DNA of 64,000 bases from Mugil cephalus (Eukaryota > Chordata > Actinopteri > Mugiliformes > Mugilidae), in NCBI RefSeq assembly GCF_022458985.1, contig NC_061776.1:868001-932000 (forward strand), in the 5' to 3' direction. Made by a program: the position numbers and the translations under genes. This document shows positions 1 to 11,104 of this stretch, piece by piece. The number at the start of each line of letters is the position of its first letter. The first letter of the stretch is position 1. The notes under the pieces are model-generated. The model had not been told where the DNA came from and made no database searches. It worked only from the letters and a program-made list of their open reading frames with translations.

Positions 1-1
1 C

Positions 2-453
2 GAGGAACATCGAGATTTTCTGAGGTTCTTATGGTATGAAGACAACGACCTGCAGAAACCAGTGAAGGACTTCCGCATGACGGTTCATGTTTTTGGCAAT
101 AGTCCATCGCCAGCGGTTGCCATTTACTGCCTGCGGCGAGCCGCCTCAGAGGCAACAGAGTCCACTCCCGAAGCAAAAGAGTTTGTCATGCGCAACTTTT
201 ATGTGGATGATGGACTTGCATCATTCCCAACTGAAACAGACGCCATCAAAGTCTTACAGACGTCCCAAGAAATGCTGGCTTAGTCAAACATTAGACTACA
301 CAAGATAGCGTCCAACAGCAGCAGCGTCATGCAAGCCTTTCCCGCAGAAGACTGGCCAAAGGTGTTAAAGACTTAGATTGTGGATCAGAATCACCACCCC
401 TACAGAGAAGCCTAGGTCTCAGCTGGAACCTACCGACAGACAGCTTCACATTC
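2..453 (+). pseudogene. BEL/Pao reverse transcriptase, C-terminal part (copy A)
   Basis: Frame 2 is open from the window edge to a TAG at 281-283. It contains the catalytic FYVDDGL motif, a BEL-type YVDD box, near 200-220, preceded by the VHVFGNSPSPAVA block. After the stop the same frame resumes BEL-like protein (SNIRLHKIAS), so TAG replaces a sense codon. It then shifts near 347, where copy B has one more G. Copy B has the same TAG, so the stop predates the tandem arrangement. The product would be the central part of a Pol polyprotein and is not functional as read. Confidence 0.85.
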
Positions 454-1740
454 TTGTTTTCTTCAGAGGAGAAACCATTGACTAAAAGAGGCATTCTGTC
501 CACAGTGAACAGTCTCTTCGATCCCTTAGGGTTTGTGGCACCAGTTACTGTGGGTGGAAGGAACATAATGAGGGAGCTTTCTGTTGAACAGTACGATTGG
601 GATGCTCCACTTCCAATAACAAAACAAGAACAATGGAAACTCTGTAGGGACTCCATGAAAGAGCTGGAGCAGCTTGCCATCCCAAGACCTTATATTCCTG
701 TTTCATTAGCTACACAGACTCAGTACAGACAACTTTGTGTTTTTTCTGATGCTTCTGACATTACTATAGCAGCTGTTGCTTACCTGAGAACTGTCTCCAT
801 GACAGGAGAATGTCATATGGGCTTCGTCATGGGAAAATCCAAACTGACGCCGCGTCCAGCACATACGGTCCCTCGTCTGGAACTCTGCGCTGCCGTTTTG
901 GCAGTTGAGATGGCAGACTTCATTAAAGGTGAGATGGACATTGACATCCACTCAGTGCAATTCTACACAGATAGTAGAATTGTGCTAGGTTACATTAACA
1001 ACACGTCACAGCGATTCTACGTCTATGTCTCCAACAGAATCACACGAATTAGGAAGTCTTCTCATCCACACCAGTGGCACTACATCAACACTGAAGAGAA
1101 CCCTGCTGACCACGGGACTCGGCCACTAGCTGCTGCAGACCTCAAACGTATCAACTGGTTTTCTGGGCCATCATTTCTGTCAAGGCCACAGCAGGAAAAC
1201 ACTGCTCCTGTCAACAACTTTGAGCTGATACACCCGGACCAAGATCAAGAAATCCGTCCCAAGGTTACAGCCATCAGCACAAAGGTGTCATTGACGTCGA
1301 AGTATCTGCTTGGGGCACAGAGGTTTGAAAGATTCTCCTCGTGGGAGTCACTTGTGCGGGCTATCTCCAGATTAATCAAGAGAGTCAGAAGTGAGGTGAA
1401 GGTTCCTGATAGTGAAAGCAGAAGAGGAGAGGAAAATGCCCAAGCAACAGCCGTGATCATCAGGGCAACACAGCAAGAGATCTTTTTTAAGGAGATAGAA
1501 CATCTTATTAAAGGGGATCAAATCCCAAGACAAAGCCCTCTTGCGAAGTTGTCTCCATTTCTTGACCAAGATGGACTACTGAGAGTCGGTGGTCGCACAT
1601 CCTCAACAGACATGTGCTTTGATGACAAACATCCTGTGATCATTCCAAAGACACACACAGGTACACTATTGGTGAGACATTATCACGATCAAGTTGCACA
1701 TCAGGGAAAGAAAGAAACTTGTTTCTACTGTTATACATAA
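454..1740 (+). pseudogene. BEL/Pao pol: connection and RNase H domains, start of integrase (copy A)
   Basis: The open frame begins with the connection block RGILSTVNSLFDPLGFVAP, typical of BEL/Pao Pol. The RNase H part follows, with acidic positions in VFSDASD (about 736-756) and FYTDSRIVLGY (about 961-993) and the ADHGTRP block near 1107. The last 60 codons are the integrase N-terminal zinc region, where the His pair in RHYHDQVAHQG is visible. The frame ends abnormally at 1738-1740. Roughly 10 codons normally found between this His block and the next Cys pair are missing, and the frame changes. Copy B has the same lesion. Confidence 0.85.
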
Positions 1741-2755
1741 ATGTGTCACTTGCAAAAGACTTAGAGGTAAACTAGAGGAACAGAAGATGTCGGGGTTACC
1801 AGCAGACAGACTGTCATCGTCGCCACCATTCACTCATGTTGGAGTGGACATCTTTGGCCCATGGATCGTGACAGCTCGAAGAACAAGAGGAGGCCACGCT
1901 CAGAGCAAGCGGTGGGCAGCCATGTTTACCTGCTTGAGCACCAGGGCTGTGCATATTGAGGTCCTGGAAACTATGACTACAGCAAGTTTCATTAATAGTC
2001 TCAGGCGTTTCACAGCAATCAGGGGACCCATTAAGACGCTCCGATCAGATCGAGGAACAAATTTCATTGGGGCATGTAAAGAACTTAACATTGACACGCA
2101 GGATCCTGATCTGCAGATACACCTCCATAACAGCAAATGCACCTGGATCTTTAATCCTCCTCACTCATCCCATATGGGTGGAGCGTGGGAAAGGATGATA
2201 GGCATCGCTCGGCGCATCCTGGATGCTCTTCTCCTCAAACCAAGCACCACCCACCTGACACATGAGGTGCTCACTACCTTGATGGCAGAAGTCACCGCCA
2301 TCATGAACTCAAGACCATTGGTTCCAGTATCTTCTGACCCCGAAGCTCCTGCAGTTCTTACTCCATCAATGTTATTAACACAAAAGGCAGATATTCTGCC
2401 TGCACCTGAAGGTGACTTTGATGTAAACAACCTCTCTATTAAGCACTGGAAAAGGGTTCAAAGCCTTGCCGATACCTTCTGGAGGAGGTGGAGACAAGAA
2501 TATCTGGCAACACTCCAACCCAGAAAAAAGTGGCGCACTGACAGACGTAACCTGCAAGTAGGAGACGTTGTTTTACTGAAAGATTCACAGGCAACAAGGT
2601 CGGAGTGGCCTACTGGACTCATTGTTAAGACTGTACCCAGCCAAGATAATAGAATACGCAAGGTGGAAGTTAGGGTGGTTAAAAAAGGTACTCCTAAAGT
2701 GTATTTGCGACCTATCTCAGAGGTCATCTTACTTTTTCCTAAAGACAATTTGTAG
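1694..2755 (+). pseudogene. BEL/Pao integrase core and C-terminal domain (copy A)
   Basis: BEL homology begins around 1710, with the Cys pair CVTCKRLRGK completing the zinc domain. The rve catalytic core follows: first Asp in HVGVDIFGPW (about 1846), second Asp in LRSDRGTNFIG (about 2044) and Glu in MGGAWERMIG (about 2190). The C-terminal part (VGDVVLLKD, then WPTGLIVKTV) matches the DUF5641 domain usual at the end of BEL Pol. It stops at TAG 2753-2755, 30 bp before the LTR. No internal stop is present, unlike the copy B equivalent. It is a pseudogene because the upstream frame is broken. Confidence 0.88.
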
Positions 2756-2784
2756 TGGTATAAAGCATTATACCAGGCGGGGAG

Positions 2785-3323
2785 TGTGCTGCCCCCTCTG
2801 GCGTACACATCTCTGCCTGAAGGTGGCAGTATTACGACAGAGGTACGAAAGTTATAATGTCAGAAGAAGCGGTTAATCTGCAGCCGAACTTCAGCAGTGT
2901 TCGTTCACAAGTTAAGAGAACATATGTCTGTGAGTATTATGTATACGTATTTGAAGGTCTTACTGTAATCGCTATTAACATTAGAAGACGTCGGTTTTAT
3001 CTTTTGCAACTGTGGCGATGCTAGTTTGTTAGCCTGTCTATGGTTTTTTTCATTGTATGTTAGCATTGAGCTAGCGGACTTGATTCTTAGCTGTTAAAGA
3101 CGAATGTAAGCTAATTGCTTTACAGTAAGTTCGAATGCTATTAACGTATTTGTTAATTAAGAATATATTGTTTTAATTCTTGTTGTATATATATTTCAGT
3201 TTTACAGTAATCTTCAACTGAGAGTGACAAATAAATCCTTGAAGAAAGAAGACTTTGCCTCTCATTGGAGAACTGTTAGCTATCTGCCAAACTAAGCAAT
3301 TCACGTTCAGGGAGGGCAGAATA
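2785..3323 (+). repeat. Shared LTR: 3' LTR of BEL copy A and 5' LTR of copy B
   Basis: The LTR starts TGTGCTGCCC right after the polypurine tract. It matches 9270-9808 along its whole length with only a few substitutions. Homology ends at GGGCAGAATA, so the exact 3' edge (a CA end at 3318, or 3323) is uncertain by about 5 bp. It holds an AATAAA at 3230-3235 and AT-rich TATATATATTT just upstream. Because copy A internal sequence is on its left and copy B internal sequence on its right, one LTR serves both. Confidence 0.88.
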
Positions 3324-3410
3324 GTAAAAAGACATCTTCTTGCCACACTCTATGTAAACAAACTGCTGCACAGTTGCAAGTGTTTAATCGTCACAGAAGA
3401 CTTGTCAATC

Positions 3411-6392
3411 ATGGCAACTCCTGCAGATGAGAAAAAAGGTGATAAAACACTGGAGACAAGATCTAGAGCATCCAGTTCTAAGCACTCCAGTCAACTCACC
3501 TCATCATCTGTCTCTATGGCCAGGGCTCGTGCAAAGGCTGAAGCTGCACGAGTAAAGCTTTCCTTTGCACACATGGAAGCAGACATTTTGAAGAAACAAG
3601 CTGACCAGCTTAAAAAGAAAGCTGAGTTAGATGCAGAACTGCACGTGCTCAAATCAGAGAAAGAAGCGGCGGCGGCACAAGCTGAGGCTCAAGCTTGGGA
3701 AGAATCCACTCAGGAAATCAGAGACCCACAACAGTCCCAACTGGTCGAAATGCCACTCATCGATGCAACCCAGCGCACCCAAGAGTATGTGCAGCAACAT
3801 GCAGAATTCAACTCTGGTCCGCAAACCTATCATGACTACCCTCCTGATCTTCCATCTACATCCATGGATCAGCCTGCCACAAGCTACCTTAAACCGACTG
3901 TGGGCTGCAACGACCCGGGCAGTTATCAGGGCAGTCAGCACGGCAAGGAAGAGTTTAAACCTTTGCCAGTTCTTTCATCTGACCAAAGACAGAAGGTTGG
4001 GGTGAGCATACTGCAACACCACTGTGCGACAAGTCCCGAAAGAGAGCCTACCAGTGGGAATTATGGTCCTTATGTACAAAGGTCTAACAACGACAGCAAG
4101 CCTTATCCTCCTGGGCCCCACATATCTACACCAAGACCTCCTCATGTCCATCCTACAGACACCTCGGACTTAGCGAAATATTTGATGCGTCGAGAGATGG
4201 TTAGTTCTGGGTTGCTGAGATTTGATGATCAACCCGAGAATTACTGGGCATGGAAGACATCGTTTCAGTCTGCAGTTTGGGATCTGAATCTGCTACCACA
4301 AGAAGAGTTGGATCTGCTCGCAAAATGGCTTGGACCACAATCAGCTGCTCAAGCAAGACGAATCAGAGCAGCGTACATTCACGACCCTGGGGCAGGTCTC
4401 AACATGGTGTGGCAGCGACTAGAAGAATGTTTCGGTGCTCCAGAAATCATAGAGCACGCACTGTTAAAGAGAGTGGAGGACTTTCCAAAGTTGTCGAACA
4501 GAGAGCACCAGCGTTTGAGGGAGCTAGGAGACCTTCTTCTGGAGCTACAAGCAGCAAAGCAGAACGGTTATCTTCCGGGCCTTTCTCATCTGGATACAGC
4601 ACATGGAGTCAATCCTATTCTAACGAAACTCCCGTACAACCTGCAGGAGAAGTGGGTTACTGTTGCTTCAAAATTTAAAAGAGATTGTGGTGTGTCCTAT
4701 CCTCCATTTTCATTCTTTGTCAGATTCGTCAGTGAGGAAGCCAAGGTTCGCAATGACCCTAGCTTTGCCTGTGTCACCTCCTTCAGCCTGAGAACAGAAA
4801 AAACAGCAGGTCTAAAGCAGAAACACCAACTGCCAATCTCTGTCAGGAAAACGGATGTATCACCGGTAAGTGGAGCTAGTCAACGTCTTACCACTGACAA
4901 TAGCGTCATAGACCCTGATAAACAGTGTCCTCTGCATTGTAAACCACACCCATTGAGGAAGTGTCGTCTGTTCAGAAATAAGAGTCTGGAAGAAAGAAAA
5001 TCCCTCCTGAAGGACAAATATGTGTGTTTTAGATGCTGTTCTTCCATTAACCACATGGCAAAAGACTGCAATGTGCCATTAAAATGCAGAGAATGTGGAA
5101 GTGAAACACATACCACAGCACTTCATCCAGAACCTCTCCCTTTAAAGTGGAAAAACTCTGCTGCTTCAGAAGACCATGGCGGGGAGAAAGAGGAGCTAAC
5201 AGCCACAGATGTGACATCGAAATGTACTGAAATATGTGGAAATTTAGCCGGCTCAAGATCATGTTCTAAAATATGCCTGGTGAGAGTGTATCCTGCTGGA
5301 CAGTCAGAAAAGGCAGTCAAAATGTACGCCGTTCTTGATGAACAAAGCAACCGCTCACTCGCAAAAACAGACTTTTTCAACCTTTTCAGTATTGATGGAC
5401 ACCTAGAACCATACACCTTGAAAACATGTTCAGGAGTCATGGATGTGACAGGAAGACGAGCAAACAACTTCATCATTGAATCCCTGGATGGCATGACACA
5501 GCTCTCACTTCCTACTCTCATCGAGTGTGACATGATACCCGATGATAGAGCAGAAATCCCAGCTCCAGAAGTTGCTCTTCACTATCCACACCTCAAGCCT
5601 GTAACAAGCAAAATCCCAGAGGTCGATCCGCATGCAGAAATCCTCATCCTCCTTGGTAGAGACATTCTCTGTGTACACAAGGTCAGAGAGCAGCACAATG
5701 ATCTCCACAATGAACCATACGCTCAACGTCTGGACCTTGGGTGGGTCATTGTTGGAGAGGTGTGTCTTGGATTCGCACATAAGTCATTTCAAACCAGCGT
5801 CTACAAAACCAACATCCTACATAATGGACGAGCTTCACTTTTGGAGCAATGCACCAACAACATTCAGGCCAAAGAGAAGTTCAGTTGTCACATTCCAAGC
5901 TTGAATCTTCGAAGCTCCATGTTTAACCAGGTGAGGGAAACTGATGTTCTTGGTTACCAAGTATTCCAGAGAACCGAACATGACGACATCTTGGATCTGT
6001 CAATTGAAGATAGGATTTTTGTGGAAACACTAGATCAGCAAACGTATAAGGATGAAGCAAACACATGGGTTGCCCCCTTACCTTTTCGAACACCACGGAA
6101 CCGTCTTCCAAACAATCTGTTTCAAGCTATGAAGCGTCTTTCATCTCTAAGGTGCAATCTAGACAAGAAACCACAGATGAAGAAAGATTTCATCAACTTC
6201 ATGCAAAAGGTATTTGACGCCAAGCAAGCAGAGCCAGCTCCGCCGCTCACGGAAGGACAGGAACGTTGGTACCTACCCTTATTCGGCGTTTACCATCCAC
6301 GCAAGCCAGAACAGATAAGAGTAGTGTTCGATTCCAGTGCTAAACATGAAGGAGTTTCTCTTAATGACGTGCTTCTTTGTGTCCTGATCTGA
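3411..6392 (+). CDS. BEL/Pao Gag-protease-N-terminal RT polyprotein
   Basis: I chose the ATG at 3411 (MATPADEKKG), because the frame upstream (from 3255) runs through LTR sequence. Residues about 35-100 are charged and Ala/Glu-rich and probably a coiled coil. A DUF1759-type Gag region follows (FDDQPENYWAWKTSFQ near 4220). Next come Cys/His knuckles (CFRCCSSINHMAKDC near 5024 and CRECGSETHTTALH near 5086), then a DUF1758-type aspartic protease with the motif VLDEQSNRS near 5332. The RT palm begins at VFDSSAKHEGVSLNDVLL (about 6325-6380). The frame then shifts at about 6383, where one G of a GG pair appears to be missing, and terminates early. The protein would form particles and prime reverse transcription in the cytoplasm. 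Confidence 0.9.
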   Translation: MATPADEKKGDKTLETRSRASSSKHSSQLTSSSVSMARARAKAEAARVKLSFAHMEADILKKQADQLKKKAELDAELHVLKSEKEAAAAQAEAQAWEESTQEIRDPQQSQLVEMPLIDATQRTQEYVQQHAEFNSGPQTYHDYPPDLPSTSMDQPATSYLKPTVGCNDPGSYQGSQHGKEEFKPLPVLSSDQRQKVGVSILQHHCATSPEREPTSGNYGPYVQRSNNDSKPYPPGPHISTPRPPHVHPTDTSDLAKYLMRREMVSSGLLRFDDQPENYWAWKTSFQSAVWDLNLLPQEELDLLAKWLGPQSAAQARRIRAAYIHDPGAGLNMVWQRLEECFGAPEIIEHALLKRVEDFPKLSNREHQRLRELGDLLLELQAAKQNGYLPGLSHLDTAHGVNPILTKLPYNLQEKWVTVASKFKRDCGVSYPPFSFFVRFVSEEAKVRNDPSFACVTSFSLRTEKTAGLKQKHQLPISVRKTDVSPVSGASQRLTTDNSVIDPDKQCPLHCKPHPLRKCRLFRNKSLEERKSLLKDKYVCFRCCSSINHMAKDCNVPLKCRECGSETHTTALHPEPLPLKWKNSAASEDHGGEKEELTATDVTSKCTEICGNLAGSRSCSKICLVRVYPAGQSEKAVKMYAVLDEQSNRSLAKTDFFNLFSIDGHLEPYTLKTCSGVMDVTGRRANNFIIESLDGMTQLSLPTLIECDMIPDDRAEIPAPEVALHYPHLKPVTSKIPEVDPHAEILILLGRDILCVHKVREQHNDLHNEPYAQRLDLGWVIVGEVCLGFAHKSFQTSVYKTNILHNGRASLLEQCTNNIQAKEKFSCHIPSLNLRSSMFNQVRETDVLGYQVFQRTEHDDILDLSIEDRIFVETLDQQTYKDEANTWVAPLPFRTPRNRLPNNLFQAMKRLSSLRCNLDKKPQMKKDFINFMQKVFDAKQAEPAPPLTEGQERWYLPLFGVYHPRKPEQIRVVFDSSAKHEGVSLNDVLLCVLI

Positions 6393-6769
6393 ACAACAAT
6401 CTCATCGGGATCCTGATCCGTTTCCGCAAGGAACCAGTAGCAGTTACAGCAGATGTGCAGCAGATGTTTTATTGCTTCACAGTCTGCGAGGAACATCGAG
6501 ATTTTCTGAGGTTCTTATGGTATGAAGACAACGACCTGCAGAAACCAGTGAAGGACTTCCGCATGACGGTTCATGTTTTTGGCAATAGTCCATCGCCAGC
6601 GGTTGCCATTTACTGCCTGCGGCGAGCCGCCTCAGAGGCAACAGAGTCCACTCCCGAAGCAAAAGAGTTTGTCATGCGCAACTTTTATGTGGATGATGGA
6701 CTTGCATCATTCCCAACTGAAACAGACGCCATCAAAGTCTTACAGACGTCCCAAGAAATGCTGGCTTAG
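6377..6769 (+). pseudogene. BEL/Pao reverse transcriptase, central part (copy B)
   Basis: This continues the RT of the preceding frame after a -1 shift. The blocks PDLNNNLIGILIRFRKEP, AVTADVQQMFYCF (first catalytic Asp) and FYVDDGL (catalytic pair) are present in order. It ends at the same TAG as copy A. The stretch from 6487 onward is identical to the window start. The overlap with the upstream frame is only 16 bp, which fits a one-base sequencing or mutational shift rather than programmed frameshifting. Confidence 0.85.
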
Positions 6770-6814
6770 TCAAACATTAGACTACACAAGATAGCGTCCA
6801 ACAGCAGCAGCGTC

Positions 6815-8226
6815 ATGCAAGCCTTTCCCGCAGAAGACTGGGCCAAAGGTGTTAAAGACTTAGATTGTGGATCAGAATCACCACCCCTACAGAGAAGCCT
6901 AGGTCTCAGCTGGAACCTACCGACAGACAGCTTCACATTCTGTGTTTCTTCAGAGGAGAAACCATTGACTAAAAGAGGCATTCTGTCCACAGTGAACAGT
7001 CTCTTCGATCCCTTAGGGTTTGTGGCACCAGTTACTGTGGGTGGAAGGAACATAATGAGGGAGCTTTCTGTTGAACAGTACGATTGGGATGCTCCACTTC
7101 CAATAACAAAACAAGAACAATGGAAACTCTGTAGGGACTCCATGAAAGAGCTGGAGCAGCTTGCCATCCCAAGACCTTATATTCCTGTTTCATTAGCTAC
7201 ACAGACTCAGTACAGACAACTTTGTGTTTTTTCTGATGCTTCTGACATTACTATAGCAGCTGTTGCTTACCTGAGAACTGTCTCCATGACAGGAGAATGT
7301 CATATGGGCTTCGTCATGGGAAAATCCAAACTGACGCCGCGTCCAGCACATACGGTCCCTCGTCTGGAACTCTGCGCTGCCGTTTTGGCAGTTGAGATGG
7401 CAGACTTCATTAAAGGTGAGATGGACATTGACATCCACTCAGTGCAATTCTACACAGATAGTAGAATTGTGCTAGGTTACATTAACAACACGTCACAGCG
7501 ATTCTACGTCTATGTCTCCAACAGAATCACACGAATTAGGAAGTCTTCTCATCCACACCAGTGGCACTACATCAACACTGAAGAGAACCCTGCTGACCAC
7601 GGGACTCGGCCACTAGCTGCTGCAGACCTCAAACGTATCAACTGGTTTTCTGGGCCATCATTTCTGTCAAGGCCACAGCAGGAAAACACTGCTCCTGTCA
7701 ACAACTTTGAGCTGATACACCCGGACCAAGATCAAGAAATCCGTCCCAAGGTTACAGCCATCAGCACAAAGGTGTCATTGACGTCGAAGTATCTGCTTGG
7801 GGCACAGAGGTTTGAAAGATTCTCCTCGTGGGAGTCACTTGTGCGGGCTATCTCCAGATTAATCAAGAGAGTCAGAAGTGAGGTGAAGGTTCCTGATAGT
7901 GAAAGCAGAAGAGGAGAGGAAAATGCCCAAGCAACAGCCGTGATCATCAGGGCAACACAGCAAGAGATCTTTTTTAAGGAGATAGAACATCTTATTAAAG
8001 GGATCAAATCCCAAGACAAAGCCCTCTTGCGAAGTTGTCTCCATTTCTTGACCAAGATGGACTACTGAGAGTCGGTGGTCGCACATCCTCAACAGACATG
8101 TGCTTTGATGACAAACATCCTGTGATCATTCCAAAGACACACACAGGTACACTATTGGTGAGACATTATCACGATCAAGTTGCACATCAGGGAAAGAAAG
8201 AAACTTGTTTCTACTGTTATACATAA
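6815..8226 (+). pseudogene. BEL/Pao pol: RT end, connection, RNase H, integrase zinc region (copy B)
   Basis: The sequence is the same as copy A but the frame is better preserved. MQAFPAEDWAKGVKDLD runs straight into the connection block, showing that the copy A shift near 347 is copy-specific. RNase H motifs VFSDASD and FYTDSRIVLGY are intact. A one-base loss near 8001 (GGGG in copy A, GGG here) moves the reading frame, so the last part (SPFLDQDGLLRVGGRTSS, up to 8226) is read in another frame. The end at 8226 is the shared integrase deletion. Confidence 0.85.
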
Positions 8227-9240
8227 ATGTGTCACTTGCAAAAGACTTAGAGGTAAACTAGAGGAACAGAAGATGTCGGGGTTACCAGCAGACAGACTGT
8301 CATCGTCGCCACCATTCACTCATGTTGGAGTGGACATCTTTGGCCCATGGATCGTGACAGCTCGAAGAACAAGAGGAGGCCACGCTCAGAGCAAGCGGTG
8401 GGCAGCCATGTTTACCTGCTTGAGCACCAGGGCTGTGCATATTGAGGTCCTGGAAACTATGACTACAGCAAGTTTCATTAATAGTCTCAGGCGTTTCACA
8501 GCAATCAGGGACCCATTAAGACGCTCCGATCAGATCGAGGAACAAATTTCATTGGGGCATGTAAAGAACTTAACATTGACACGCAGGATCCTGATCTGCA
8601 GATACACCTCCATAACAGCAAATGCACCTGGATCTTTAATCCTCCTCACTCATCCCATATGGGTGGAGCGTGGGAAAGGATGATAGGCATCGCTCGGCGC
8701 ATCCTGGATGCTCTTCTCCTCAAACCAAGCACCTCCCACCTGACACATGAGGTGCTCACTACCTTGATGGCAGAAGTCACCGCCATCATGAACTCAAGAC
8801 CATTGGTTCCAGTATCTTCTGACCCTGAAGCTCCTGCAGTTCTTACTCCATCAATGTTATTAACACAAAAGGCAGATATTCTGCCTGCACCTGAAGGTGA
8901 CTTTGATGTAAACAACCTCTCTATTAAGCACTGGAAAAGGGTTCAAAGCCTTGCCGATACCTTCTGGAGGAGGTGGAGACAAGAATATCTGGCAACACTC
9001 CAACCCAGAAAAAAGTGGCGCACTGACAGACGTAACCTGCAAGTAGGAGACGTTGTTTTACTGAAAGATTCACAGGCAACAAGGTCGGAGTGGCCTACTG
9101 GACTCATTGTTAAGACTGTACCCAGCCAAGATAATAGAATACGCAAGGTGGAAGTTAGGGTGGTTAAAAAAGGTACTCCTAAAGTGTATTTGCGACCTAT
9201 CTCAGAGGTCATCTTACTTTTTCCTAAAGACAATTTGTAG
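8180..9240 (+). pseudogene. BEL/Pao integrase (copy B)
   Basis: The frame opens with CVTCKRLRGK and HVGVDIFGPW (first catalytic Asp). A one-base loss near 8507 (GGGG to GGG compared with copy A) breaks it just before the second Asp. The frame from 8659 continues with MGGAWERMIGIARRIL (catalytic Glu) and the DUF5641-like C-terminus to 9240. One Ser/Thr difference from copy A lies near 8732. Apart from the shift it equals the copy A integrase. Confidence 0.85.
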
Positions 9241-9269
9241 TGGTATAAAGCATTATACCAGGCGGGGAG

Positions 9270-9808
9270 TGTGCTGCCCCCTCTGGCGTACACATCTCTG
9301 CCTGAAGGTGGCAGTATTACGACAGAGGTACGAAAGTTATAATGTCAGAAGAAGCGGTTAATCTGCAGCCGAACTTCAGCAGTGTTCGTTCACAAGTTAA
9401 GAGAACATATGTCTGTGAGTATTATGTATACGTATTTGAAGGTCTTACTGTAATCGCTATTAACATTAGAAGACGTCAGTTTTATCTTTTGCAACTGTGG
9501 CGATGCTAGTTTGTTAGCCTGTCTATGGTGTTTTTCATTGTATGTTAGCATTGAGCTAGCGGACTTGATTCTTAGCTGTTAAAGACGAATGTTAGCTAAT
9601 TGCTTTACAGTAAGTTCGAATGCTATTAACGTATTTGTTAATTAAGAATATATTGTTTTAATTCTTGTTGTATATATATTTCAGTTTTACAGTAATCTTC
9701 AACTGAGAGTGACAAATAAATCCTTGAAGAAAGAAGACTTTGCCTCTCATTGGAGAACTGTTAGCTATCTGCCAAACTAAGCAATTCACGTTTAGGGAGG
9801 GCAGAATA
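9270..9808 (+). repeat. 3' LTR of BEL/Pao copy B
   Basis: This matches the 2785-3323 LTR with scattered single differences (for example near 9478, 9530 and 9593). It begins TGTGCTGCCC and holds the same AATAAA. The flank is L2-type LINE sequence from 9809 on, so the element inserted into, or recombined with, LINE debris. A 5-bp target duplication cannot be tested because the left end lies outside the window. Confidence 0.9.
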
Positions 9809-9810
9809 AT

Positions 9811-10190
9811 CAATAACAGACTGAACTGGAGGACCAACAGTACAGCTGTGTCCTAGTAGGCCTGCAGAGACTTCCTGAGGAAGCTGAGATCCTTCAACGT
9901 GTGCAGCAAGATGCTGGAGATCTTCTACCAGTCTGTTGTGGCCAGAACCCTTTTCTCTGCTGTGGTCTGCTGGAGGAACAGCAACACACTGAATAACCTG
10001 ATCAGGAAGGCTGGCTCTGTCATTGGCTGGGAGAGGAGGACACTTAAGAAACTGATATCAGTCATGGATCATCCTGACCTCCCTCTCCACCAGATGATAG
10101 ACGGACAACAGAGCTCCTTCTCCAAGAGACTCAGACAAAGAACGCTACAGGAAATCTGTCCTGTCTCAATCCATACGCCTGTTTAACTCC
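9811..10190 (+). mobile_element. L2-type LINE, ORF2 C-terminal fragment
   Basis: The translation gives LRKLRSFNVCSKMLEIFYQSVVA, then GWERRTLKKLISVMDHPDLPLH, the post-RT region of teleost L2-clade elements. The 5' edge is cut by the BEL 3' LTR. It is closely related to the stretch at 10640-11060, so two fragments of one family lie in tandem on the same strand. No full ORF is present. Confidence 0.75.
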
Positions 10191-10200
10191 TCATCTGTAT

Positions 10201-11100
10201 GTGACACCGGATCATGTTCTTCGACTTCTCCAGCGCCTTCAACATCATCCAGCCCAGTCTGCTGAAGGGCAAACTGGTCCCCTCATCACTTGGGTCGATG
10301 ACTATCTGATGGGCAGACCGCAGTTTGTGAGATTACAGAACTGTGTGTCCGGTCATCTGATTAGTAACATCAGGGCCCCCCAGGGAATCGCACTGTCTCC
10401 CTTCCTCTTCACCACATACACTGCTGACTTTCAGTACTGCACTGAGTCGTGTCATCTGCAGAAATTCTCTGATGACGCAGCCATTGTGGGGTGTGTTGAC
10501 CTGGTAGACCTGCCCTCTCCTGTCTGCATCGGTGGGACGGATGTGGAGATGGTTCCTGTGTATAAGTACCTGGGGGTCTCACTGGACAATAAACTGGACT
10601 GGTCCACTAACACAGAGGCCGTCTACAAGAAGGGCCTGAGCCGGCTTTACTTCCTGAGGAGGCTCAGGTCCTTTAATGTCTGCAACAAGATGCTGCAGAT
10701 GTTCTATCAGTCTGTTGTGGCGAGCACCATCTTCTTTGCTGTGGTGTTCTGGGCTGCAGGCATCAAGGCAACAGACTGAACAAACTCATCAGGAAGGCAG
10801 AGTCTGTTGTTGGCTCTAAGCTCGTCTCCCTGGAGGAGGTGGTGGAGGACAGGATGCTGGCAAAGCTGCTGGCAATCATGGACAATCCCTCTCACCCCCT
10901 CTACAAAACACTGGACAAGCTGAAGAGCAGCTTCAGCAATAGACTCATTCAACCCTGCTGCTCTAGGGAACGATACAGGACATCGTTCCTTCCATCCACA
11001 ATAAGACTCTACAACTCATCCACCTCTGTCAGATCCGCCATCACAGAACTAAACCTGCACTGAACTATCACCCTTCACTTCATGTCACTTTTGCACTTCC
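10201..11100 (+). mobile_element. L2-type LINE, RT to 3' end, internally deleted
   Basis: RT motifs appear in order: FFDFSSAFN (palm Asp block), APQGIALSPFLFTTYTADFQ, then FSDDAAIVGC (catalytic DD). About 40 codons expected after that are missing, where the sequence jumps to YKYLGVSLDNKLDWS. The C-terminal region ends with FLPSTIRLYNSSTSVRSAI and a stop near 11061. It is a dead 5'-truncated copy. Its 3' end abuts an oppositely oriented L2 relative near 11105. Confidence 0.8.
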
Positions 11101-11104
11101 AGTA

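Larger units (their letters stand above)
1..2784 (+). mobile_element. BEL/Pao LTR retrotransposon, copy A (3' part of internal region)
   Basis: This is the end of an element that begins before the window. It carries the reverse transcriptase C-part, RNase H and integrase in that order, then a purine-rich tract (2775-2784) directly before the LTR. It matches copy B (6487-9269) almost base for base at an offset of about 6486. The two copies share an in-frame stop near 281 and a short deletion near 1700, and differ by one-base homopolymer changes near 347, 1515 and 2022. Confidence 0.93.
3324..9269 (+). mobile_element. BEL/Pao LTR retrotransposon, copy B (complete internal region)
   Basis: The whole internal region lies between two near-identical LTRs in the order gag, protease, RT, RNase H, integrase and polypurine tract (GGCGGGGAG, 9261-9269). 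No env-like frame follows the integrase. The element is not intact. The RT is shifted near 6383, a TAG interrupts RT near 6767, the integrase shows the deletion shared with copy A near 8185, and there are copy-specific one-base losses near 8001 and 8507. High LTR identity implies recent insertion or recent homogenisation. Confidence 0.93.

Noticed and set aside
2785..2800. CTCF-like site at the start of the BEL LTR (CCCCCTCTGGCG)
   Set aside because: On the reverse strand it is one base short of the CTCF core spacing.
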